This document shows, piece by piece, positions 1-9,015 of a stretch of 64,000 nucleotides of DNA (the stretch's first letter is position 1; each line of letters opens with the position of its first letter). The translations under genes and the position numbers were made by a program. This stretch comes from Rhodospirillaceae bacterium LM-1. GTDB taxonomy: Bacteria; Pseudomonadota; Alphaproteobacteria; Rhodospirillales; WMHbin7. The notes under the pieces are model-generated. The model did no database searches. It saw only the letters and a list, made by a program, of their open reading frames with translations, and was not told the DNA's origin. The stretch spans positions 113,872 to 177,871 of the forward strand of contig CACUVI010000028.1 in NCBI GenBank assembly GCA_902725215.1, written 5' to 3'.

Positions 1-642
1 AAGCGGGGTGGTTTTCTGCCGCCCATCGACTTGCCCAGGCGCATGTGGGCGGGTGGGCAGCTTTCCTTCCTGCATCCCGTGCGTTTTGGAACGGTGTTTC
101 GCCGCTCTTCGAAGATCGCAAGCGTCGAGGCTAAGCAGGGTCGTTCAGGCCCGCTGGTGTTCGTGACGGTCGAACATCGTTATGAAGACAGCAAGGGACT
201 AGCCATCCAGGAGCGTCAGGACCTTGTGTACCGCGCCGCCCCCGGCGCAGGTGCTGCCAAAACAGTGACGTTGCACGCGCCGCCCTCGCGCGAGGCGGAT
301 TGGGAGCGAACGGTCAGGCCCGACCCGGTGATGCTGTTTCGCTATTCGGCGCTGACCTACAATGCGCACCGCATTCATTACGACCGGGATTTTTGCATCC
401 AGCACGAGGGCTATCCCGGTCTGGTCGTGCACGGCCCCTTGATCGCCACGCTGCTGGCCGATCTATATGTGCGCAACAATCCGGCGGCCAGGGTGATCGA
501 TTTCACCTATCGCGCTCAGTTGCCCTTGTTCGACGCCGCCGCCATCACCTTGCGCGGCAAGGCGACGTCGGATGGGGCCGAATTATGGGCGCTGACCCCC
601 GAAGGTCAGGTCGCCATGTCGGCCCAATTGAAGGCGGGCTGA
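1..642 (+). CDS. FAS1-like / mesaconyl-C4-CoA hydratase-type hotdog dehydratase, 5' end missing
   Basis: The reading frame is already open at base 1 and in-frame residues GGFLPPIDLPRRMWAGG precede any plausible start, so the N-terminus lies outside the window. That stretch and the following SFLHPVRFG resemble the acyl-CoA hydratase family that includes mesaconyl-C4-CoA and 3-methylfumaryl-CoA hydratases. The C-terminal half carries a MaoC-like hotdog core, with RYSALTYNAHRIHYD followed by a glycine/histidine turn (GLVVHGPL), where the catalytic Asp/His of R-hydratases usually sit. The expected role is reversible hydration of a branched or dicarboxylic acyl-CoA in the cytoplasm. The substrate cannot be decided here. 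It is convergent with folD, 27 bases apart. Confidence 0.72.
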   Translation, partial: KRGGFLPPIDLPRRMWAGGQLSFLHPVRFGTVFRRSSKIASVEAKQGRSGPLVFVTVEHRYEDSKGLAIQERQDLVYRAAPGAGAAKTVTLHAPPSREADWERTVRPDPVMLFRYSALTYNAHRIHYDRDFCIQHEGYPGLVVHGPLIATLLADLYVRNNPAARVIDFTYRAQLPLFDAAAITLRGKATSDGAELWALTPEGQVAMSAQLKAG

Positions 643-669
643 CGCCAACCCGCCTGCAACTTCCCCGGC

Positions 670-1542
670 CTACAGTTTCCACTGCATCTTCGTGGCCTTC
701 AGCGTATTGAACAGCAGGCAGGCGATGGTCATGGGGCCAACACCGCCCGGCACCGGCGTGATCGCCTGGGCGACGCCCATTACCTCTTTGGTGGCGACAT
801 CGCCCACCAGCTTGGTTTTTCCACCCTCGGCCGGGATGCGGTTGACGCCGACATCGATCACCACGGCGCCCGGCTTGATCCAGTCGCCCTTCACCATTTC
901 GGGCCGCCCGACGGCCGCCACCAGAATGTCGGCGCGCCGACAGACTTGGGGCAGATCCTTGGTTTTCGAATGCGCGATGGTCACCGTGCAGCTTTCGGCC
1001 AGCAACAAAGCCGCCATCGGCTTGCCCACGATGTTCGAGCGCCCGATCACCACCGCCTCCTTGCCCGCCAAGCTGCCCAGGCGATCCTTCAGCAGCATCA
1101 TGCAGCCGGTCGGCGTGCAGGCGACCAACGCTTCCTGGCCGGTGGCCAAGCGTCCTGCATTGATGACGTGAAAGCCATCGACATCCTTGTCGGGCGAGAT
1201 GGCGTTGATCACGGCCTGCTCGTCGATCTGCTTGGGCAGGGGCAATTGCACCAGAATGCCGTTGACGCCATCGTCGCGATTAAGGGTTTCGACCAGCGCC
1301 AGAAGATCGGCCTGATTGGTTTCGGCGGGCAGGACGTGATGAACCGAGTTCATGCCCACCGCTTTGGTCTTCTCGACCTTGTTGCGCACATAGACTTGGC
1401 TGGCCGGGTCCTCGCCCACGATTACCACCGCCAAGCCTGGGGTTTTGCCCGTCTTTTCCTTAAGCTGGGCCACATCGGCCGCCACCTGGGAAAGCAGTTT
1501 TTCGGCAAAAGCCTTGCCGTCGATAAGCTGGGTCTCGGTCAT
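670..1542 (-). CDS. folD: Bifunctional methylenetetrahydrofolate dehydrogenase / methenyltetrahydrofolate cyclohydrolase
   Basis: This cytoplasmic enzyme interconverts 5,10-methylene-, methenyl- and 10-formyl-tetrahydrofolate with NADP+, feeding purine and formyl-methionine synthesis. The 290-residue length is normal for FolD. Visible signatures are SQVYVRNK near residue 48 with the catalytic lysine, the substrate-site segment [16 protein letters not shown], the NADP-binding loop [13 protein letters not shown] around residue 165, and the C-terminal [10 protein letters not shown]. The ATG start fits the family N-terminus. The gene is divergent from the flippase-like gene at 1690, with a 147-base gap in which I could not identify a convincing promoter. 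Confidence 0.97.
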   Translation of the reverse strand: MTETQLIDGKAFAEKLLSQVAADVAQLKEKTGKTPGLAVVIVGEDPASQVYVRNKVEKTKAVGMNSVHHVLPAETNQADLLALVETLNRDDGVNGILVQLPLPKQIDEQAVINAISPDKDVDGFHVINAGRLATGQEALVACTPTGCMMLLKDRLGSLAGKEAVVIGRSNIVGKPMAALLLAESCTVTIAHSKTKDLPQVCRRADILVAAVGRPEMVKGDWIKPGAVVIDVGVNRIPAEGGKTKLVGDVATKEVMGVAQAITPVPGGVGPMTIACLLFNTLKATKMQWKL

Positions 1543-1689
1543 GGATGGTCCCCGGAAAGAGAAAAGTGGCGAAAATTAGCCTTACCCGCACAAAAAAACC
1601 AGCCCTGCTTGGGTATGGGGCGGGTTGCGCCCAGGACATAAGACGGGTAAACAAAGGAACGCCCCTCCTTTTGCTGCAAGGCTCCCGGA

Positions 1690-2679
1690 ATGTCTAAGAA
1701 AAGCCTGATCTACGCGCTGAAATTCGCGTTGTCGGCTGCGCTGGTCGCCTATCTTTTAGGCAAAGTCGATCTGGCCCATTCCTGGGAAAGGGCCAAGAAC
1801 GTCGATGCCTTGTGGCTGCTGGGGGCGGCTTTTCTGTTCATTATGCAGATCGTCCTGGGGGCGTTGCGCTGGCGGGCGGTCAGCCGGGCCATTTCGCAAG
1901 AACTGTCGGTCGCCTGTATGTTCAGGCTTTACTACATCAGCACCTTTTTTGGTCTGGTGCTGCCGGGCGCCGTTGGGGCCGATGCTGTTCGCATCTGGAT
2001 GGCCCACAAGTCGGGCTTGAAACTGGGCGGCGCCATCAACGGCGTGGCGCTCGAGCGCATCGTCACCGTGCTGGCCCTGCTGCTGCTGGTGGTGGCGACC
2101 CAACCTTTCTTGCTGTCGCGCATTTCCGATCAGGGGCTGGGCTGGATTTTCCCCCTGATGTCGCTGGCCGCCGTGGCGGGCATCGTGCTGATCATGGTGC
2201 TGGACCGTCTGCCCGGCCATCTGGACAAGTGGCGTCTGGTGCGCGGCCTTGCCCAACTGGCCCAGGACACCCGCAAGCTCTTCTTGAAGCCGGTCCACGC
2301 TTTCCCGGTGATGTTCCTGGCCATTTTCGGCCACATCAACTATTCGCTGGTCGTTTACGCGCTGGCTCAGGGGCTTGATATCAATGTCGGCGTCATCGAT
2401 TGTCTGGTTTTGGTGCCGCCGGTCATGCTGGTCATGACCCTGCCGATCTCGATCGCCGGTTGGGGCGTGCGCGAAACCGCCATGGTCACCGCCTTCGCCT
2501 TCATCGGCGTGCCCGCCGCCGCCTCGCTGGTGCTGTCGATCCTGCTGGGGTTGTTGGGCACCGCGATGTCGCTGCCGGGCGGGCTGGTTTGGTTCTTGTC
2601 GCCCGATCGCCAAGCGGCGCGCGACGCCGCCACCGCGCCGATTGAAGAACCGTCTCCTGATTCTGATCCTACGAGGTAA
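1690..2679 (+). CDS. YbhN-type integral membrane protein (lysylphosphatidylglycerol synthase transmembrane region family)
   Basis: The 329-residue protein is mostly hydrophobic, with about eight predicted membrane segments beginning at residues 8-25 (YALKFALSAALVAYLLG). The order of segments, the VLGALRWRAVSR motif near residue 57 and the FFGLVLPGAVGADAVR stretch match the UPF0104/PF03706 family, the membrane part of MprF-like proteins. Members without the synthetase domain are thought to move or flip lipids or lipid-linked substrates in the inner membrane, but the substrate here is unknown. The C-terminal tail is polar and proline-rich. It lies four bases upstream of pepA, whose ribosome-binding site overlaps this stop codon, so the two are probably cotranscribed. 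Confidence 0.85.
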   Translation: MSKKSLIYALKFALSAALVAYLLGKVDLAHSWERAKNVDALWLLGAAFLFIMQIVLGALRWRAVSRAISQELSVACMFRLYYISTFFGLVLPGAVGADAVRIWMAHKSGLKLGGAINGVALERIVTVLALLLLVVATQPFLLSRISDQGLGWIFPLMSLAAVAGIVLIMVLDRLPGHLDKWRLVRGLAQLAQDTRKLFLKPVHAFPVMFLAIFGHINYSLVVYALAQGLDINVGVIDCLVLVPPVMLVMTLPISIAGWGVRETAMVTAFAFIGVPAAASLVLSILLGLLGTAMSLPGGLVWFLSPDRQAARDAATAPIEEPSPDSDPTR

Positions 2680-2683
2680 CGCC

Positions 2684-4177
2684 ATGAAGATCGTTTTCGC
2701 CAAGCCCGCCATGCCGCAACAGGGCGTTCTGATCGTGGGCGTTCTCGAGGGACGCAAGAAGCTGGCCACCGCCCAACTGATCGACGCCAAGACGAAGGGC
2801 GCGCTTAAGAAGCTGTTCGACGTCGCGCGATTCGAGGGGCGCACGGATCAGGTGGCGAGCTTGATGGTGCCGCCCGGTCTGAAGCTGGCCCGCGTGATCG
2901 CCATCGGTCTGGGCAAGGCATCTGACATCGACGAGAAGCGCCTTGAAGCCTTTGGCGCCAAGGCGGCGACGGAAGCCCTGGCCTCGGGCGAGGCCGAGGC
3001 TGCTCTGGCCGTCGATGCGATTCCCGGATGCAAGCTCGGCGAGGCCGCCATGGCGGCCCGCATGGCCCTGGGCGCCAGCCTGAAATCCTGGCGCTTCGAT
3101 CGCTATTTCACCACCGAGAAGGCCGACGACAAACCCAAGCTGAAGACCTTCACTCTGCTGGGCCTGGATGTCGCCGCGGCCAGAAAAGCCTTCCTGCCCT
3201 TGAACGCCGTCGCCGAGGGCGTGCGCCTGACCCGCGAGTTGCAAAGCGAACCGGCCAACATCATCCATCCCGAAAGCATGGCCGCCCGCGCCCGCGAGCT
3301 AATTCGCCTGGGCGTCAAGGTCGAGATTTTGGGCGAAGCCCAGATGAAGCGGCTGGGCATGAACGCGCTTTTGGGCGTTGGACAGGGCAGTGCTCGGGAA
3401 TCGAAGCTGGTTGTGATGCGCTGGACCGGATCCAGGAACAAGCAGGCCGCCCCCATCGCCATCGTCGGCAAGGGCGTCACCTTCGATTCGGGCGGCATCT
3501 CCATCAAGCCCGCGGGCGGCATGGAGGAAATGAAATGGGACATGTCGGGCGCCGCCGTCGTTTACGGCCTGATGAAGGCCTTGGCTGGGCGCAAGGCCAA
3601 GGTCAATGTGGTGGGCGTGGCGGGCTTGGTCGAGAACATGCCGTCGGGCACGGCGCAACGTCCGGGCGATGTGGTGAAATCCATGTCGGGCCAAACCATC
3701 GAGGTCATCAATACCGACGCCGAAGGCCGCTTGGTGCTGGCCGACGCGCTGTGGTACTGCCAGAACCGCTTCAAGCCGACGGCGATGATCGATCTGGCCA
3801 CCTTGACCGGCGCCATTCTGGTCGCCCTTGGTTCCGAATATGCGGGCCTGTTCTCCAACGACGACAAGCTGTGCGAGCGGCTGGCGTCGGCGGGCGAATC
3901 GGTAGGCGAACCGCTTTGGCGCCTGCCGATGGGCGAGGCCTATGACAAGATGATCAAGTCGGACATCGCCGACATGAAGAATATCGGCGACGGCAAGGCG
4001 GGCAGCATTACCGCCGCCCAATTCCTGAAGCGCTTCGTGAACAATGTTCCCTGGGCGCATCTGGACATCGCGGGCACCGCCTGGGCCAAGAAGGATTTGG
4101 CCACCGTGCCCAAAGGGGCCGCCGCCTTCGGCGTGCGCCTGCTTGACCGTTTCTTGCAAGACAATTACGAGCGCTGA
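2684..4177 (+). CDS. pepA: Leucyl aminopeptidase, M17 family
   Basis: This cytoplasmic two-zinc aminopeptidase removes N-terminal residues from peptides; PepA proteins of some bacteria also bind DNA. The M17 catalytic half is clear: VGKGVTFDSGG near residue 261 supplies the lysine and aspartate ligands, and the signature NTDAEGRLVLADAL lies near residue 342. I chose the ATG at 2684, giving 497 residues, because GAGG lies just upstream and overlaps the preceding stop. An in-frame start 42 bases earlier would add a tail unlike the family. HolC begins two bases after the stop, which matches the common pepA-holC gene order in proteobacteria. Confidence 0.96.
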   Translation: MKIVFAKPAMPQQGVLIVGVLEGRKKLATAQLIDAKTKGALKKLFDVARFEGRTDQVASLMVPPGLKLARVIAIGLGKASDIDEKRLEAFGAKAATEALASGEAEAALAVDAIPGCKLGEAAMAARMALGASLKSWRFDRYFTTEKADDKPKLKTFTLLGLDVAAARKAFLPLNAVAEGVRLTRELQSEPANIIHPESMAARARELIRLGVKVEILGEAQMKRLGMNALLGVGQGSARESKLVVMRWTGSRNKQAAPIAIVGKGVTFDSGGISIKPAGGMEEMKWDMSGAAVVYGLMKALAGRKAKVNVVGVAGLVENMPSGTAQRPGDVVKSMSGQTIEVINTDAEGRLVLADALWYCQNRFKPTAMIDLATLTGAILVALGSEYAGLFSNDDKLCERLASAGESVGEPLWRLPMGEAYDKMIKSDIADMKNIGDGKAGSITAAQFLKRFVNNVPWAHLDIAGTAWAKKDLATVPKGAAAFGVRLLDRFLQDNYER

Positions 4178-4179
4178 AG

Positions 4180-4629
4180 ATGGTGCGCGCGGGCTTTTAC
4201 CACCTGACGCGCAGCAGCTTGGATCAGGCCTTGCCCAAATTGCTCGAGCGCGCGCTGGGGGCGGGGCACCGTTGCGTGGTGCTGTGCGCCAGCTTGGAGC
4301 GCGTGTCGGCCCTGGATGCCAGCTTGTGGACCTATGATCCCGATTCCTGGCTGCCGCACGGTCAGGCCAAAAGCGGCGAAGCCGAGCGCCAGCCGATCTG
4401 GCTGACCGACCAAGACGAAAATCCCAATGGGGCGGATGTGCTGGTTCTGGTCGATGGCATGACATCTGATCGTATGACAACTTATGCCCGCTGCCTGGAT
4501 CTGTTCGATGGCCAGGACGACGAGGCGGTGGCGGCGGCGCGATTGCGCTACAAAGCGGCCAAGGAAGCCGGGTGCGAGATGGAATATTGGCAGCAAGACG
4601 AGAAAGCGGGTTGGAAACGGGTCCAATAA
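4180..4629 (+). CDS. holC: DNA polymerase III chi subunit
   Basis: Chi belongs to the clamp-loader complex and links the replicase to single-strand binding protein through psi. The 149-residue protein starts FYHLTRSSLDQALPKLLERA and contains the family features YDPDSWLPHG near residue 46 and PIWLTDQDENPNGADVLVL near residue 65. The N-terminal part has the Rossmann-like pattern of HolC. It starts two bases after the pepA stop, so translation is probably coupled. As is usual in alphaproteobacteria, I see no psi gene nearby. Confidence 0.93.
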   Translation: MVRAGFYHLTRSSLDQALPKLLERALGAGHRCVVLCASLERVSALDASLWTYDPDSWLPHGQAKSGEAERQPIWLTDQDENPNGADVLVLVDGMTSDRMTTYARCLDLFDGQDDEAVAAARLRYKAAKEAGCEMEYWQQDEKAGWKRVQ

Positions 4630-4685
4630 TGGACGATTAAGACCTGACGCGTTAAACTCCGTACAACCAAGAATGTGGGGAACGG

Positions 4686-6410
4686 ATGGCAGGCAGAGAA
4701 AGTTTCGAGGTGCAGGTTCTGCAAGGCAAACGCTGGACCTTGCAAACCGTCTGCGAGACGCAGACGTCGGCCACGCGAGAAGCGCAGGCCGCCATCAAGG
4801 CCAAGCGCGAATATGAAGCCGTGCGCGTCATGCGCATGTGGATGCGCTCGGACGGGCTGGAAGGCGAAAAGCAGGTCTTCTTCCAAGAACAGGAAGGCGG
4901 GCCGATCACCGCCACCATCGTCAATATCGACGATGCGCCCTGGTGCGCTTCGCTCGACGACGTTTACGGCCGCGAAAGCAGGCGCATGCTGGGCCGCTTG
5001 CTGCGCAAATATCTCGACACCGTGTTTCTGACCCCAAGCGAGCTGCTTTACAATTACCGCGCCCTTCGGCGCATCGAAGAGGCCGACACTTTGCTGCCCA
5101 GCGCCACCGAAAAGGTGGCCAATCTTCAGGTCAAGGCCAAGGGAGCGCCGCCCGATCTGGACCCCAGGCTGCGCCGGGAGGAACTGTACCGTCTGGTCAA
5201 TCAGGTCATGTCCCGCGCCCGCCAATGGTCCGACGATTACCGGGTGCCCGCCTTCGACGGCGAGGACTTGGAACAGTTGGAAAGCAAGATCAAGGAGCTT
5301 TCGGCCCAACCGGACGAACGCCAGTCGATGCTGATGGCGTCGCTGTGCCTGTATCTGGCCCAGGGGCGCAGTTGGGACGCCAAGCTGGAAAAAATCCTCG
5401 ATCTTCTGAAGCCCGGCTTGCCGGAACATCTGCAAGACGCGCTGGATGAAATCCTGGCCGAAGTTCTGGACGGCGCCAGCGTCATCCAAGACCTGTTGGG
5501 CGCGCAGCCCGGACTGGGGGCGGCGCTGGTCGCCATCGTTCGTCTGGCCTCGGGCAAGATGGCGGGACAGGGCCGCCCGCCGCCGGGCTTGCTGGGCCGC
5601 TTGGATACGCTGTTTTCAAAAACCGTGATGCCTGCCTGCCGGGCGGTTCTTTACGACCGCGTGAAGCGCCAGTTGGCCACCGGCAGACGTCTGTCGCCCG
5701 AAGGCGAGGATGAAGCCCAGGCCTTCGCAGCACTTGTGGTGGCGCTGCATGACGGCACCGGCGGTTTTCCCGAAGGAATGCAGATGCTGGACGCGCTGAT
5801 GGACCGCGCGGGGCGTGTCTATGCCGAACCCGACATGCCGCCCGAGCCGAAGAAGACCATTGACGCCATGGTGCGTTTGATCGCCGAAATGCGGGCGCGC
5901 ATTCGCTTCCTGACCAATCTGGCCGTGACCTCATTCGGCCAGAAGAATCTCGACGTGGTGGTCAACCGCCTGGGCGGCGCGGTCTTGGGATTGAAGGGGC
6001 TTGAGGAGGTCACCTATCCGCGGGGCAATCAGGCGCATCGCTTGGGCGACGGCACGCAAATCCAGAAGGAGATCTTGGAAAGCGCCTTGCCGCAACCGAT
6101 CAAAAGCAAGCTGTGCGCCAAGATCGACGAACTGCTGGCCGATTACATTCGCCGTGAAGGCATCGTCGAAAAGCTCGACCATGCGAGCGATCCCTTGAAG
6201 GCGCGGGCCGAGCGGCTGGTGCAGTTCTGCGCTTCGGGATTGCTGCTGGAAGGCAAGGCGCTGTCCATCGCTCGCGAACGCACGCAAACCCTGTTGCGCC
6301 AGCCCGATTTCGTCGCCAAGTTCGTCGAAGGCGTGCCGGAACCCAAGGAAGCCGAGCGCCAGCTCAGGCAGTTTCATTTGCTGCTTGCCAAGGCGGGTTT
6401 CAAGCAATAA
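4686..6410 (+). CDS. Conserved-looking protein of unknown function, 574 residues
   Basis: I do not recognise a named family. The protein is soluble, with no signal peptide or membrane segment, and is rich in charged helices. Residues 1-70 form a small module (ESFEVQVLQGKRWTLQTVC, then an alanine/arginine helix and EYEAVRVMRMW) that resembles a short domain seen on many uncharacterised proteobacterial proteins; this is a recollection, not a search result. The remainder is a long helical region with cysteine-poor, leucine-rich stretches and a late LLADYIRREGIVEKLDHASD segment. A stop-start overlap with the next gene and 56 bases to holC suggest an operon. Coding bias matches its neighbours. Confidence 0.75.
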   Translation: MAGRESFEVQVLQGKRWTLQTVCETQTSATREAQAAIKAKREYEAVRVMRMWMRSDGLEGEKQVFFQEQEGGPITATIVNIDDAPWCASLDDVYGRESRRMLGRLLRKYLDTVFLTPSELLYNYRALRRIEEADTLLPSATEKVANLQVKAKGAPPDLDPRLRREELYRLVNQVMSRARQWSDDYRVPAFDGEDLEQLESKIKELSAQPDERQSMLMASLCLYLAQGRSWDAKLEKILDLLKPGLPEHLQDALDEILAEVLDGASVIQDLLGAQPGLGAALVAIVRLASGKMAGQGRPPPGLLGRLDTLFSKTVMPACRAVLYDRVKRQLATGRRLSPEGEDEAQAFAALVVALHDGTGGFPEGMQMLDALMDRAGRVYAEPDMPPEPKKTIDAMVRLIAEMRARIRFLTNLAVTSFGQKNLDVVVNRLGGAVLGLKGLEEVTYPRGNQAHRLGDGTQIQKEILESALPQPIKSKLCAKIDELLADYIRREGIVEKLDHASDPLKARAERLVQFCASGLLLEGKALSIARERTQTLLRQPDFVAKFVEGVPEPKEAERQLRQFHLLLAKAGFKQ

Positions 6411-7339
6411 TGCGCAATCTCGCCAAAGCGTTGCCGCTTTGCCTGGCGCTGACTTTCGCGGCATTCCAGGCGTGGGGGCAATCGAAGCAGGCGGAAATCA
6501 CCGTTCCCAAGGACAAGATTCTCGAAGTCTGCGCCACCCAGAAATACGATTCCGTGCTGACCGAGTTCGACGGCCTTAAGGTGCGCTTCTTTTGCGATCC
6601 CTACATGCCGCCTTTGTTGCTGAATGCGCCGGGATCGACGGCCGACAAAAGGATCGAGCGGGCGAAGCCGGGTCCTGCGATCAGCGAAACGCTGCCCGAA
6701 TGCCCCCCCAGCGATCAGGCCTACGGGCTTTGCGAGATGAATAGGCTTGAGCGCGAACTGCGCAGCAAGATGCTTTCGGTCATGGAAAAGAAGTCGATCG
6801 AGCGGACGCGCGCCGCTGAGGAACGCGCCATGCTTGCCGAAACGCAGAAGAAACTGCCGCCGCCGCCGCCGCCCTGCACCCCCTTGAAGGATGTCGGCAT
6901 CTTTCAAGGATCGGTGGCCGACATTCTGGGCGCCGGTGGGCAATTGCAGCGCATCATCCCCATTCCCGGCGATGTTCGTTTGGTTTTTCAGATCAGGCGC
7001 ACGGCGCTGTTCGGCCCGATGGCCAGGGTCAAGGAAGGTGAGTTGGTGGCCATTGACGCCGTCGCCAGCCGTTCGCAATACGCCGTCCCCATTCTGCCAA
7101 GCGTGACGGTAACCAAGGAGCAGGCGGGCAATCTGTGCCTGACCGGCAATCCGCAGAACGACAGCGGGGCTACCTCGATCGTCGTCATTCTCAAGAATTC
7201 GACGCAGGCCAAGCCCAAGACCGGGTTGCAGGTTCCCTCCTTGCCGCCTAGCGAGGATATCGAGTTCGACGGCAGCGGCCCCCTGACCTTGCCGCAACTG
7301 TCGCCCAGCGGCCCCACGCCGATTGTGCCCGGGAAATAG
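6410..7339 (+). CDS. Exported protein of unknown function with central proline run
   Basis: The start codon shares one base with the preceding stop (TAATG), so it is very likely translated together with the 574-residue protein. Residues 1-23 are a clear Sec signal peptide (ALPLCLALTFAAFQAWG, cleavage near GQ), which predicts a periplasmic or envelope location. The mature part has a helical charged stretch near residues 105-145, ending in a run of prolines followed by PCTPLKD, then a beta-rich segment including VRLVFQIRRTALFGPMARV. Cysteines occur in pairs, compatible with disulfides. No family is recognised. Pairing an unknown cytosolic protein with an exported partner is unusual enough to note. 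Confidence 0.75.
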   Translation: MRNLAKALPLCLALTFAAFQAWGQSKQAEITVPKDKILEVCATQKYDSVLTEFDGLKVRFFCDPYMPPLLLNAPGSTADKRIERAKPGPAISETLPECPPSDQAYGLCEMNRLERELRSKMLSVMEKKSIERTRAAEERAMLAETQKKLPPPPPPCTPLKDVGIFQGSVADILGAGGQLQRIIPIPGDVRLVFQIRRTALFGPMARVKEGELVAIDAVASRSQYAVPILPSVTVTKEQAGNLCLTGNPQNDSGATSIVVILKNSTQAKPKTGLQVPSLPPSEDIEFDGSGPLTLPQLSPSGPTPIVPGK

Positions 7340-7375
7340 CAGATTGAGCTTGCGCCCCAGCACAGATTGCGAAGA

Positions 7376-8296
7376 ATGAGCGCCATGGAACGAACATTGG
7401 CGGGCGATATCCCGATGGGAAACTGGGTGGACCGGCGCTTGCCGTCGGGTCTTCGCCCCTATGCGCGCCTGATGCGCCTGGATCGCCCCATCGGCACCTG
7501 GCTTTTGCTGCTGCCCGGCTGGTGGGGCGTGGCCCTGGCCGCCGACGGCTGGCCCGACTTGAAGCTGATCATTCTGTTCGGCTTGGGCGCCATGGTCATG
7601 CGCGGTGCTGGCTGCACCTTCAACGATTGGGCGGATCGCGACTTCGACGGTTTGGTCGAACGCACGCGCACGCGCCCCATCCCGTCGGGCGCCGTCACGC
7701 CCAATCAGGCCCTGATGTTCCTGGTTCTCGAACTGGCCGTCGGGCTGGTGATCTTGCTGCAATTCAACCTGTTCGCCATTCTGGTGGGGGCGGCCTCGCT
7801 GCTGCTGGTTTTTCCCTATCCCTACATGAAGCGCATCACCTATTGGCCGCAGGCCTGGCTGGGCCTGACCTTCAATTGGGGAGCGCTGCTGGGCTTTGCC
7901 GCCGCCAGCGGCTTGTTGGCTTGGCCAGCACTGATCTTGTATGCGGCGGGCCTGTTCTGGACCCTGGGTTACGACACCATCTACGCCCATCAAGACAAGG
8001 AAGACGATGCGCTGATCGGCGTGAAATCCACCGCGCTGCGCCTGGGCGTCAACACCAAGCCCTGGCTGCTGTTTTTCTTCGCCCTTGCCGTGGCGCTGAT
8101 CGGCTTTGCGGGCTGGCTGGCGCAATTGGCATGGCCCTTCTATCTGTTCCTGGGTGCTGCTTGGCTGCAAACTCTGTGGCAGGTCAGCGATCTTGAAAGC
8201 GACGATTCCGCCGACTGTTTGTCCAAGTTCAAATCGAACCGCTATTTCGGCTGGCTGGTGCTGGCGGGCATCGTAGCCGGGAAGGTTCTGGCTTGA
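7376..8296 (+). CDS. ubiA: 4-hydroxybenzoate polyprenyltransferase
   Basis: This inner-membrane enzyme attaches the polyprenyl tail to 4-hydroxybenzoate in ubiquinone synthesis. Two aspartate-rich motifs that bind Mg-diphosphate are present, NDWADRDFD near residue 82 and YAHQDKEDD near residue 203, separated by several membrane segments. RPIGTWLLLLPGWW near residue 36 is also typical of UbiA. I prefer the ATG at 7376; a TTG nine bases earlier and an ATG nine bases later are possible, and no strong ribosome-binding site decides between them. The stop overlaps the start of the following methyltransferase gene. Confidence 0.95.
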   Translation: MSAMERTLAGDIPMGNWVDRRLPSGLRPYARLMRLDRPIGTWLLLLPGWWGVALAADGWPDLKLIILFGLGAMVMRGAGCTFNDWADRDFDGLVERTRTRPIPSGAVTPNQALMFLVLELAVGLVILLQFNLFAILVGAASLLLVFPYPYMKRITYWPQAWLGLTFNWGALLGFAAASGLLAWPALILYAAGLFWTLGYDTIYAHQDKEDDALIGVKSTALRLGVNTKPWLLFFFALAVALIGFAGWLAQLAWPFYLFLGAAWLQTLWQVSDLESDDSADCLSKFKSNRYFGWLVLAGIVAGKVLA

Positions 8297-8937
8297 ACGA
8301 TCCCAAAGCCTTCGTCCTGGCCAATACGCAATTGTCGCCAACGCCGCTGCTGCCCGAGATGAAGCTGCATCTGGCCAGCCAAGTGACGCCGCTTTGGGAA
8401 GCCACCGAAGCCACGCTTGAAAAGGAAGGCTTGCCGCCGCCCTATTGGGCCTTCGCCTGGGTGGGCGGGCAGGCGGTGGCGCGCTATCTTCTGGACCATC
8501 CGGATTCGTGCCGCGGCCTGCGCGTGTTGGATTTCGCCGCCGGTTCCGGCGTGTCGGGCGTTGCCGCCGCCATGGCGGGCGCCCTGTCCGTCGAGGCCGC
8601 CGAAATCGACGCCTTCGCGGGTGCGGCCATCGATCTCAACGCCAAGGCAAATGGCGTCGGGGTTTCGGTTGTGTTGGACGACCTAGTGGGATGCGCCAAT
8701 CGCTGGGATGTGGTTCTGGCGGGAGACGTCTGCTACGAGCGCCCCATGGCCGAGCGCGTTTTCGCTTGGCTGCTGAATTTGTCGGCGCAAGGGGTGCGCG
8801 TCATTCTGGGCGATCCGGGCCGCAACTATCTGCCCAAGTCGGGCCTGCGCGAAGTGGCGCGCTATGACGTCCCGACCACCAAGGATATCGAAGACAAGGA
8901 CATGCGGACAGCGGTGGTCTACGAGGTGGCGGTCTAG
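8293..8937 (+). CDS. SAM-dependent protein methyltransferase, ETFB-lysine methyltransferase (METTL20) type
   Basis: The 214-residue protein has a class I SAM-binding fold with motif I DFAAGSGVSGVAAA near residue 77 and an acidic AAEID after the second strand. The segment PPYWAFAWVGGQAVARYL and the post-motif GDVCYE match the family of METTL20 and bacterial electron-transfer flavoprotein beta-subunit lysine methyltransferases, often labelled nicotinamide N-methylase-like. The likely substrate is ETFB, but no ETF gene lies in the window. The start is a TTG overlapping the ubiA stop (TTGA), which implies translational coupling to ubiA, a respiratory-chain gene. Confidence 0.8.
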   Translation: MNDPKAFVLANTQLSPTPLLPEMKLHLASQVTPLWEATEATLEKEGLPPPYWAFAWVGGQAVARYLLDHPDSCRGLRVLDFAAGSGVSGVAAAMAGALSVEAAEIDAFAGAAIDLNAKANGVGVSVVLDDLVGCANRWDVVLAGDVCYERPMAERVFAWLLNLSAQGVRVILGDPGRNYLPKSGLREVARYDVPTTKDIEDKDMRTAVVYEVAV

Positions 8938-9015
8938 AAATATCTCGTCTGGCTTCCTACGTCGTAGAGGAGCGGCAATTACGCAACTGCAAGATACGCT
9001 TCGGGGGAGGCAAAA

